DNA from: a bacterium Ga0077546
GTDB taxonomy: Bacteria; Cyanobacteriota; Vampirovibrionia; Obscuribacterales; Obscuribacteraceae
Direction: 5' to 3'
Assembly: GCA_001464165.1 (NCBI GenBank)
Contig: LNEX01000350.1
Location: forward strand, 1-7,225
Length of the DNA: 7,225 bases
The notes under the pieces are model-generated. The model ran no database searches. It saw nothing but the letters and a program-made list of their open reading frames with translations, and was not told the DNA's origin. Below, in pieces: positions 1 to 6,209 of the stretch. Made by a program: the position numbers and the translations under genes. Numbering within the stretch: the stretch's first letter is position 1; each line of letters opens with the position of its first letter.

Positions 1-12
1 GTTAGAGAGAAA

Positions 13-2139
13 ATGGTCGATTTGCTTAGATCTGGCCACCGCACCGATGGCTCGCTTCCTGGCGAGTTCCCTCAGGTCAAGAGCGAGGCTAAGACTCACC
101 CTGAGTGGTTGGAGGCCAAGCCCTTCACCGCCCCTGAGGCAACTGGTAGAGCAAGAGATTTTGGTGATGGCACCACCGTAACTACTTACAAAGACGGCGT
201 TATCGTTAAGGGCGCTGATGGTTCTTCAGCCGTTATCGATAATGTTCACAACACTTCCGTTAGTCACAATGCTCTCGGCCAAGTTACTGAAGCTCATGGT
301 GTCAATGGCAAGCGCGCCTTTAGTTATGACTCTGAAGGCAAGCTAAATACAGTCACTTTTGAGAATGGCGCCGTTGTTAAGAAAGAAAACGGTGTGTGGA
401 TGGGCCATGTGAAACAGGCTGATGGAACTTCCAAGGACGAAGTTTGGTTCAGAGGCGACCTGGTTGCCGATGGAGATGGCAGCATCCGTTCGATTCATAG
501 CATTGATGAAAAAGGCACGGTTACAATTGACTCAATCAACGGCTCAAAAATGGAGCTTAAGGGAGACAGGCTCGACTATCTTAGCGCTAATTTAGCCGTA
601 GAAGAAGCTAACTTGGTTCGCCTCTCGGCCAAGGCCTTTCCTGATGTAGCGCGCTTTGAACGTTTTGACAAGTTACTCAGAGACTTCGATGTTGAAGCTG
701 CTAAGCGTGGTATCACTGATGAGAAGAAGGCGCTTCTGTATCTCCATGTCAATCGCCTGCTCGAAGCCAATCCTATGGCAGTGTTGTCGCAGGCAGAGAG
801 AGCAGACCTAGCTGAACAGCTGATGTCACATGCTGTTCATCCACGGACCGTCGACCAGGGGATGAACAGCACCTGCAACGTCACGACATTGGAAGTGCGT
901 AATTATGCTAAAGATCCAGAGAAGAATGCGCAGCTTTTGGCTGATATAGCTATCAATGGTAAGTTCGTCACCAAAGATGGCCATACTGTCGATATGACAG
1001 CCTTAGATAATGGTATCAAACCAGATTTTGAGGCTCGCAGAGCCCTTAAGCGCCAGCATGGTGATGGCGATAAGCTTAAGGCCGACGGCAGTAGAGATTG
1101 GTCGAGCCAACTAACTGAGAATGCGATGGTTAATGCTTACTGGCAGGGCCGTAAGCACATAATTAGCGATGGTCGTCGGGTTGATAGTAGTGGTCTTGCC
1201 TTTGACAAAGACCGCAATTTGATTGGCAAAATCAAGAGCAAATCTGAAGTACAGATGCTCTATGACAAAGAAGGCGATCGTTTAGCCCAGTTTAAGCCTG
1301 GAGATCAGGCTTACACTAAAGATCATAAACCGATCAAGAATGTTGATGTCGATAGCTTGATTTACTCTGAGAATGGTGGCTTATATGGAGTGCTACCAGA
1401 GAAGAAAATTGACAAAGTTTTTGATAGTGCTGGCAAGCAACTGCGCAATTTGGAACCTGGTGCGACTGCTTATGATGCCGATGGTAAGCTGGTTATGCGT
1501 GTCGCTAAACCGGGCGAAATTAAGTATGAAAAGAGTGTTGATAGCTTGATGGGTGGAGAAAAAGTCAAATACTTTGACGGAGAAAATTGGGTGCAATTGC
1601 GCGACCGCAATGGCTCGAAAATGGACGCTCCCAGTATCTTTACTAGTGAGCTAGAAGGAGTAAATAGACAAGCAACGGGTGTGAGTGACAATCACTTCGT
1701 TCTTACTGCCGGTGATAAAGCCAAGCAATGGTCTGGTCAGAGAGATGTAAGTACTGCAGATGAGCTTGCCGATGCTATTCTTGAGCTTGAGAAATCAGGT
1801 CAACTTCCTGCAGTTATGCAGGTGCACACTGCAAGACCGCCATTTTCTCAACTCTATGGCATAGAGTCTGCTGTGGGCATGGGCGGTGGTTGGCATGTGA
1901 TTAACATCCATGGCTACGACCCAGTAACGCGCCAGGTTAAGTTCACAAATCAGTGGGGTAGCAGAAATGACTTCCTTGAGGAGGGCTATTCTGTTGATAA
2001 ACTCTTCCGCTCAATGAAGGAACCAGCAATGCACAAATTTATGCGTTCAACTGGAGGGAAAGTGGTAAAAGGTACCGTGGCTGCGGGAGCCGTGGTTTAC
2101 TCAGGTGTCGTGGTTCATGACAAGTTAAATAACCGTTGA
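13..2139 (+). CDS. YD-repeat-like protein with a papain/calpain-like cysteine peptidase domain (5' end uncertain)
   Basis: Predicted peptidase or peptidase-like protein of 708 residues. Residues 50-180 are Gly/Asp-rich and resemble RHS/YD repeats; the clearest unit is Y105-D106-x2-G109-x-L111 ending N118-G119. Residues 195-270 look helical. A cysteine peptidase core starts at Q282-G-M-N-S-T-C288, which resembles the Gln/Cys motif of calpain and papain folds. It resumes at G-G-W-H628 and N646-Q-W648-G649, the same N-x-W-G layout as calpain. The catalytic set Q282, C288, H628, N646 is therefore present, but Cys and His are about 340 residues apart, roughly twice the calpain distance. The intervening region holds YD-like repeats (416-497). 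Residues 683-702 form a Gly/Ala/Val hydrophobic stretch near the C-terminus. No signal peptide is seen. The ATG at 13 has GAGAG just upstream, but the frame is open to base 1, so this may be the end of a longer protein. Fold assignment is by motif; the substrate is unknown. Confidence 0.8.
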   Translation: MVDLLRSGHRTDGSLPGEFPQVKSEAKTHPEWLEAKPFTAPEATGRARDFGDGTTVTTYKDGVIVKGADGSSAVIDNVHNTSVSHNALGQVTEAHGVNGKRAFSYDSEGKLNTVTFENGAVVKKENGVWMGHVKQADGTSKDEVWFRGDLVADGDGSIRSIHSIDEKGTVTIDSINGSKMELKGDRLDYLSANLAVEEANLVRLSAKAFPDVARFERFDKLLRDFDVEAAKRGITDEKKALLYLHVNRLLEANPMAVLSQAERADLAEQLMSHAVHPRTVDQGMNSTCNVTTLEVRNYAKDPEKNAQLLADIAINGKFVTKDGHTVDMTALDNGIKPDFEARRALKRQHGDGDKLKADGSRDWSSQLTENAMVNAYWQGRKHIISDGRRVDSSGLAFDKDRNLIGKIKSKSEVQMLYDKEGDRLAQFKPGDQAYTKDHKPIKNVDVDSLIYSENGGLYGVLPEKKIDKVFDSAGKQLRNLEPGATAYDADGKLVMRVAKPGEIKYEKSVDSLMGGEKVKYFDGENWVQLRDRNGSKMDAPSIFTSELEGVNRQATGVSDNHFVLTAGDKAKQWSGQRDVSTADELADAILELEKSGQLPAVMQVHTARPPFSQLYGIESAVGMGGGWHVINIHGYDPVTRQVKFTNQWGSRNDFLEEGYSVDKLFRSMKEPAMHKFMRSTGGKVVKGTVAAGAVVYSGVVVHDKLNNR
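1258..1503 (+). repeat. Internal protein repeat (two units, 53-residue offset) inside the peptidase gene
   Basis: Residues 416-444 (bases 1258-1344) and 469-497 (bases 1417-1503) of the cysteine peptidase protein align without gaps at an offset of 53 residues, with 10 of 29 identities by my count. The shared pattern is aromatic-D-x2-G-x2-L, then P-G-x2-A-Y-x2-D-x-K, ending in V. A partial third copy of the second half precedes them at residues 396-414 (A-F-D-x-D-x2-L-I, then S-E-V). The units resemble YD/beta-strand repeats and sit between the Cys and His halves of the peptidase core. Confidence 0.6.
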
Positions 2140-2146
2140 TTGCATT

Positions 2147-2153
2147 AAGAGAA
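2147..2153 (+). promoter_or_regulatory. Likely ribosome binding site of the 171-residue gene
   Basis: AAGAGAA lies 2 bases before the ATG at 2156; its GAG core is 4 bases from that ATG. This supports the ATG at 2156, 16 bases after the upstream stop. A second ATG at 2204 (Met17, just before L-P-D-G-W) has AAGGA at 2187-2191, 12 bases away, and remains a possible start. Confidence 0.4.
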
Positions 2154-2155
2154 CA

Positions 2156-2671
2156 ATGAATAAGACTGCCTTAAAATTGAAGAATCAAGGACAAATTAAG
2201 TCTATGGAGCTGCCCGACGGCTGGGTCGAGTGTCCATTAGAGAAACGCACTGCCACTGATTTTTTAAGAGAGTTTCGAGCGCAAGAAAGTGCCGAGGTGA
2301 AGTTGTCTTTTTATTATCGAGGTAAGCGCATTGCTCCTGATGGTGCCTTCGATTTTCTTAAAGTGTTGTCTCAACCAGACCATGAACTGTCAGAGGAGGA
2401 ATTTAGTTCAGTAGATCTTGTCATTAGAAACGCCTCTGATCCTGATTTCTTTTTACTTAGTTCTAGCCGCACTGAAGAGATAAATGGCAAGCGTGTTTTA
2501 ATCGTCGAGGGTATTTGGAAGAAAGGTGGACTAGTGGATTTGGGGCTATTTATCGACAGCGATAAAACTGGTTCAGCAGTGCAAGAAATTCATTTTGAGG
2601 CTCCACAAAGTGAGTACGAACTTTTTGTCGATAAGGCGGAGAAATCTTTAAAGACTATAGTTTGGCTTTAG
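2156..2671 (+). CDS. Small soluble protein of unknown family; possible partner of the upstream peptidase
   Basis: I do not recognise the family with certainty. The 171-residue product has no signal peptide, no membrane segment and no cysteine, so it is probably cytoplasmic. It starts with a polar segment, then L19-P-D-G-W23, followed by alternating strand-like and helix-like stretches (K49-S-F-Y-Y-R-G, then V114-L-I-V-E-G-I-W). It ends with a helix-like segment, E153-x-F-V-D-K-A-E-K-S-L-K-T-I. An early L-P-x-G-W and a C-terminal helix ending in S-L/S-I are features of PsbP/Mog1/DcrB-type (DUF1795-like) folds, which include the Eag chaperones of RHS effectors. This resemblance is weak and is inference only. 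The gene follows the peptidase gene by 16 bases, and its stop is close to or overlaps the next start, so co-transcription is likely. Alternatives are an immunity protein or an unrelated conserved protein. Confidence 0.75.
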   Translation: MNKTALKLKNQGQIKSMELPDGWVECPLEKRTATDFLREFRAQESAEVKLSFYYRGKRIAPDGAFDFLKVLSQPDHELSEEEFSSVDLVIRNASDPDFFLLSSSRTEEINGKRVLIVEGIWKKGGLVDLGLFIDSDKTGSAVQEIHFEAPQSEYELFVDKAEKSLKTIVWL

Positions 2672-2691
2672 ATAAATTTGGAATTGCGAAA

Positions 2692-3780
2692 ATGCCGTTA
2701 AGACCAGAACAAGAAAATGCTCAAGATAATAAGGCCGAAGCTGCAGCGGCTGATAGCAGTACTCCGCTATTGCAAGAATTCTGGCAGTCGCTGAAGTACA
2801 GTGCCATTCAGCAGCCTTATGATGGCATTTCCCAGGCTGTAAATCATTTTGGTGGCAACATCGCCAAGCGTAATCTAGTTGACGCCCCTGATGTTGCAGA
2901 AGTTGGTTCTTCTCAATGGATAGCACAACAAGCAGGGTCTGGAGTGGCTAAGCTTGGCGGTGTCTTGCTAATGCACAGAGGAATGAGTTTTGCCGGTGCT
3001 GCCATTGGTGCGCGCACTGCTTCGACAGTGGCACTGGGAGAATCGCTGGCAACTGGCCGCGTCACTGTGGGTAGTTTGGCAACTGCCGGAGGTCTCTACG
3101 AAGGTCTTGTCACCAAATCTGGAGAGAATTTCTGGACGGATAGATTGGGTAACGCTGGTATTGGCGGCACTTCTATGTATATCATGGGCAAGACACAGCT
3201 TGGTATTCAAGGCATAAGTAGTATAAAGAGTATGGCTTCTCATCTGCCAGAAGGACTTTCTGGCACAGTTGGTCGGCAATTGATGAACGGTGCTAGCGGA
3301 TTTTTAGCCGGTGCTGCTGGTGGCGCATTCAGTGCCGAAGCTAGTTCTCTTCTTAAGCATGGCAAATTTGCTTCGACTTCGGAGTTAGCTGAGAAGACTT
3401 TCTCCAGTGCTGTCATGGGCGGTGTCTTCGGCACAATGACAAGGTCCTCTGTCGAGAATGTTGTCAGCCCTCAGCGCACAGGCGCTTTACCCGCCTTGCA
3501 TATTGAAAGGTTACCGCTTCGCACCGAGCCGACCATCAATAAAGTGGCTGAGCTTGGACCTGACGTCTCGCTTCTTGTGCCGGGCAATGTCATTAAGGGG
3601 CAAGCTCCTAATTTGGTGGAATCCCTAAAATTAAGCAGACCTGAACCTCTGCCTGAGGTAACCAATTCAGGTAATATAAATCGACCTGTGCCCATTGAAC
3701 CATTGCCTACCGTGCAGTCTAAGACGGCTTCTGCCGATCTACCTCAAAAATTCACAGATCAGCATACACCGGGTTCCTGA
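2692..3780 (+). CDS. Gly/Ala-rich, probably membrane-interacting protein with a proline-rich tail
   Basis: Unknown function. From the ATG at 2692 the product has 362 residues. Residues 1-25 are charged and Ala-rich. Residues 80-145 and 155-250 are dominated by Gly, Ala, Ser and Thr with small hydrophobic residues, including G203-F-L-A-G-A-A-G-G-A-F and A240-V-M-G-G-V-F-G, which look like glycine-zipper helices. Such stretches occur in membrane-inserting or pre-toxin regions of secreted proteins; that link is inference. From about residue 258 the protein is Pro-rich, polar and probably disordered. There is no signal peptide and no catalytic motif I can name. Start choice: an in-frame TTG at 2662 would add 10 residues and overlap the upstream gene by 10 bases. 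The ATG at 2692 has GGA 9 bases upstream and leaves a 20-base gap, so I prefer it. It probably shares a transcript with the two genes before it. Confidence 0.75.
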   Translation: MPLRPEQENAQDNKAEAAAADSSTPLLQEFWQSLKYSAIQQPYDGISQAVNHFGGNIAKRNLVDAPDVAEVGSSQWIAQQAGSGVAKLGGVLLMHRGMSFAGAAIGARTASTVALGESLATGRVTVGSLATAGGLYEGLVTKSGENFWTDRLGNAGIGGTSMYIMGKTQLGIQGISSIKSMASHLPEGLSGTVGRQLMNGASGFLAGAAGGAFSAEASSLLKHGKFASTSELAEKTFSSAVMGGVFGTMTRSSVENVVSPQRTGALPALHIERLPLRTEPTINKVAELGPDVSLLVPGNVIKGQAPNLVESLKLSRPEPLPEVTNSGNINRPVPIEPLPTVQSKTASADLPQKFTDQHTPGS

Positions 3781-3820
3781 TCATTCAAATTGATTCTATA
3801 ACTTGATTCGTCCATAAAGA

Positions 3821-3826
3821 GAAAGG
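3821..3826 (+). promoter_or_regulatory. Ribosome binding site that favours the TTG start of the kinase-like gene
   Basis: GAAAGG lies 10 bases before the TTG at 3837 and 19 bases before the in-frame ATG at 3846. The spacing therefore favours TTG as the start codon, three residues upstream of the ATG. Confidence 0.45.
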
Positions 3827-3836
3827 CCCGCATAAG

Positions 3837-5033
3837 TTGAAAAGTATGCATGAAGAGAGCACCGAATCTCTTTTGAAAAGAAAAGAAGCTTTAGATACCT
3901 TCCTCACCAATTGTGCTCTGGCTGGTATTGAGCCGCCTGAAGGCGACGCCGCTGACTTTGCTGAAGTGCAATCTGAGTTGGCTAAGCGTGATCTCAGCAT
4001 GGTGCCTGTCAAACCTAAGTCATGGACTGATTGGCTGGGTGTCAGAATTGATGGCTTTATGCTTAACGGTCAAATTTCTAGTGGTCGTTTCTGTTTTCTC
4101 TTTCACGCCGAAGATGAGGCTGGCAATGAAAGGGTCTACAAAGTGGCTAAAGATCCAAGCGACATAGCCGAGCCTGAGAAATTTTCTACACAAGCACTCA
4201 AAGTTATTCCATTTCAAACTGGACCGGTTACACCAATTCCAGACCAGATGGTGCAGTTGCAGTTAACTCGCCTAACTGAGCTTGCTGGACCATTAGTGGT
4301 GCCGGTTGAGAGCAGTGGAGAGTGCCAAGAGCGCTCGTATTATTCAATGCCTGTATTGCGCGGGCTAACGTTGCGCCAGCAGCTCTCTGAACGAGAGATA
4401 TCACAGAAGCAAATTTTGGCGCTCTTTCACTTGCTGGCTAGTTTTATGGAAGCCATGCCCAATGCCTATCATGGTGACTTAACACCAGACAATATTTTCA
4501 TTGAGAGCGACGAAAATCATGATGTCAGTGGTATCAGACTGGTTGACCCTGGTTATTTTGGCCCTTTGCATTGCTTAGAAGGCGTATTTGATACTTGTAT
4601 GATTTCGACACCAGCTTATTACCCCTTGCTTGTGCCCGATGATTTGATGGCAGTTGGTATTTGTCTGTGGGAAGCGCTGACTGGTGTCCATCCGCTTACG
4701 AGCAGTTCAGCAGTTGCACCTGATTCATCGGTTAGTGTTGCTCAAGATGTAGTTGATTTGATTAACTTTAGAAATTCGCTGTTGCAGCCTTATCTCACGC
4801 CCCTTATGAACGTTGTTTTGCCATGCGATTTAAATGGCGAGATCAGTGAGCGTTTACAGTCAGCAATTCTTTCGTGCATGCATTTTCGTCTCGATGAGAC
4901 AAGAAAAATTGCCATCGACAATGGCTTTGAAGGCTTTGCTCAATTAAGAGTTGAGCTTGCGGCCTTGATCGGAGAAGGTTCTGCAGATTCGCCTCTGGCT
5001 TCACAGACTCCACAAACTGATTTCTCGGTTTAG
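3837..5033 (+). CDS. Hanks-type serine/threonine protein kinase-like protein with altered catalytic motifs
   Basis: Predicted cytoplasmic kinase-like protein of 398 residues with no membrane segment. Residues 1-55 are a charged helical extension. The kinase core begins with a degenerate glycine loop (G78-x4-G83-R-F, then A91) and a beta-3 strand with candidate ATP lysine K102 (R-V-Y-K-V-A-K). The catalytic loop reads H212-G-D214-L-T-P-D-N219, keeping the catalytic Asp and metal-binding Asn but replacing the usual Lys with Thr. The metal-binding DFG is D237-P-G. The activation segment is short and lacks a clear A-P-E; T258-P-A-Y is followed by D269-x2-A-x-G and the W-E-A-L-T-G-x-H-P helix typical of kinase subdomain IX. 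Residues 330-398 form a variable tail. The key acidic residues remain, so activity is possible, but a pseudokinase or a kinase of another substrate cannot be excluded. It begins 56 bases after the upstream stop. Start TTG was chosen by ribosome-site spacing. Confidence 0.85.
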   Translation: MKSMHEESTESLLKRKEALDTFLTNCALAGIEPPEGDAADFAEVQSELAKRDLSMVPVKPKSWTDWLGVRIDGFMLNGQISSGRFCFLFHAEDEAGNERVYKVAKDPSDIAEPEKFSTQALKVIPFQTGPVTPIPDQMVQLQLTRLTELAGPLVVPVESSGECQERSYYSMPVLRGLTLRQQLSEREISQKQILALFHLLASFMEAMPNAYHGDLTPDNIFIESDENHDVSGIRLVDPGYFGPLHCLEGVFDTCMISTPAYYPLLVPDDLMAVGICLWEALTGVHPLTSSSAVAPDSSVSVAQDVVDLINFRNSLLQPYLTPLMNVVLPCDLNGEISERLQSAILSCMHFRLDETRKIAIDNGFEGFAQLRVELAALIGEGSADSPLASQTPQTDFSV

Positions 5034-5050
5034 ACTGAAATCAATTACTG

Positions 5051-6097
5051 CTAAAAACTTCGCACGTAGCGCATTGTAATACTTACTGGTGTCACTAGCC
5101 CGAGATTGCGGTCGGGGTTGAAGGCTGCTGGTGTGTTGCCATTTGAGGGCCCGGGCACAGCGGAGCGGCTAGCGTTTATGTACCTTGAAAAAACAATCGG
5201 CACATCAATCATCAAGACATCTTTGCCGTTGGCATAAGTCAGCCCCGGGCCAACTGACATGGCCCAACCTGGTTGTCTGTAGCCACCGGCTGGTCCAAAC
5301 AAATCGTGGGCTCGCACTCCTTCCCAGCGGCCAACAACCCGCATTCTAAGGCCCTTCAACTTCGGTTTGTTCCAGGTACCAGGCACCTTCATCGACACAC
5401 CGGTTTGTACACTGTAAGCATCAGATACTGAGTTGGTTAGCTCATCTAAAAAGTTTGGCGTCAAGGGCACCCCAGCACTGCCAATGATTGACGAGGTGCC
5501 ATTGGTGTTACGTGGGTTGGATAGATAAGAGCCTGCCACAAAGAGAGTCTTGCCCCGCAAGAATCTATTTACTCTAAAAGTCTTGTAGGCATCAACTGTA
5601 GCGATAATTCCTGTGCCACCATCGCCTGGCATAACAGCAGCTGGATAGACCGCGCGACTAGCAAAGTTTTGACCGTTGAGGTTAGGAATAACCCGGCGCT
5701 CGTCCCAATTGCCTGTGGGTATTTTCATGCCCAAGCCGACTATGCAATTTTCAAACGGATGGTCCTTAGGGTCGACTAGAGAGACTTGAGTGACTAAGGC
5801 CAGATCTCCCACTCCATTAATGTCCCAGCCCGCTCGTTGCCCTATACCAGGGCCTTTTGGTGGATAGATCATACTAAAATTGTTCATTGAAACTGGCAAT
5901 GTGCCAACGATTGCCACTCGTCTGTTGATGTAATAGCGCGCTGAAACATCTAACACGCTCTGGCGCATGTAAGGTTTCCAGTTATTTGTAAAATTGGAAT
6001 TGTAATCAGTGCCATTATATGACTTGTCGGCTCGCGCAGCGCGCCAGCCAACGGACAATTGAAACTTACCCGACCCTGCTCCCAGACCTGGGACCAC
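5051..6097 (-). CDS. Outer-membrane beta-barrel protein, body of an interrupted gene
   Basis: The 348 codons from a GTG at 6097 encode alternating hydrophobic strands and polar loops typical of an outer-membrane beta-barrel, ending in R-Y-V-R-S-F with the terminal Phe used for barrel assembly. The motifs G95-V-G-D-L-A-L and G121-L-G-M-K-I-P-T-G resemble the phenol MetA-degradation/transporter-like barrel family (PF13557 type), where a G-x-G-D strand precedes a K-x-P-T-G strand. That family assignment is from memory of motifs. No cysteine other than C118 occurs. This body lacks a signal peptide, yet in the same frame upstream, after one TGA at 6113-6115, a good signal peptide is present (see the separate entry). 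GTG 6097 has no convincing ribosome site and is probably not the ancestral start. Without the stop, the gene would run from 6205 to 5051 as 384 codons including codon 31. The protein may not be exported in this genome unless the stop is read through or is a sequence error. Confidence 0.75.
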   Translation of the reverse strand: MVPGLGAGSGKFQLSVGWRAARADKSYNGTDYNSNFTNNWKPYMRQSVLDVSARYYINRRVAIVGTLPVSMNNFSMIYPPKGPGIGQRAGWDINGVGDLALVTQVSLVDPKDHPFENCIVGLGMKIPTGNWDERRVIPNLNGQNFASRAVYPAAVMPGDGGTGIIATVDAYKTFRVNRFLRGKTLFVAGSYLSNPRNTNGTSSIIGSAGVPLTPNFLDELTNSVSDAYSVQTGVSMKVPGTWNKPKLKGLRMRVVGRWEGVRAHDLFGPAGGYRQPGWAMSVGPGLTYANGKDVLMIDVPIVFSRYINASRSAVPGPSNGNTPAAFNPDRNLGLVTPVSITMRYVRSF

Positions 6098-6112
6098 ACC
6101 GCGTGCGGCTGC

Positions 6113-6205
6113 TCAGCCCTGGCCCCAAGCGGCGCGTTCGCCTAGGCAGACAAAGAGTGCCAATACTATCAGTTTGAAAATAGGCTTGATATAGTTGCTT
6201 TTCAA
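6113..6205 (-). pseudogene. Signal peptide segment of the barrel gene, cut by in-frame TGA
   Basis: Starting at a TTG (6205-6203) only 4 bases after the ureohydrolase stop, 30 codons encode a classical signal peptide. The n-region is basic (K2, K7, K11), the hydrophobic core is L12-I-V-L-A-L-F-V-C-L21, and the c-region is G-E-R-A-A-W-G with a plausible cleavage after A26-W-G28. Codon 31 is TGA (6115-6113). The same frame then continues through A-A-A-R-G into the barrel. The stop therefore lies within a few residues of the signal peptidase site. Possible causes are a nonsense mutation (for example from CGA, TGG or GGA), a sequencing error, or readthrough. A longer in-frame ORF from 6328 overlaps the ureohydrolase gene and is not needed. 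Confidence 0.65.
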
Positions 6206-6209
6206 ATTC

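Noticed and set aside
2648..3695. Opposite-strand and alternate-frame ORFs of 64-103 codons over the Gly/Ala-rich gene
   Set aside because: They lack ribosome sites and recognisable motifs and lie fully inside better-supported genes, so they are frame shadows. The same applies to those over the peptidase and kinase genes.
3790..3818. Possible promoter before the kinase gene (TTGATT, 17-base spacer, CATAAA)
   Set aside because: Each box matches consensus at only 4 of 6 positions, and the start would fall on or after the ribosome binding site at 3821-3826, leaving no usable leader.
5034..5050. Bidirectional terminator between the convergent genes
   Set aside because: The 17-base gap and adjacent gene ends show no stem with flanking T or A runs that I can find.
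6113..6115. Selenocysteine or genome-wide TGA recoding
   Set aside because: The junction position needs no special residue, TGA ends three other genes in the window normally, and I see no clear selenocysteine-insertion hairpin downstream.
6140..6160. Lipobox at the Cys of the barrel signal peptide
   Set aside because: The residues before Cys20 are L-F-V, which does not fit the lipobox, and the Cys lies inside the hydrophobic core.
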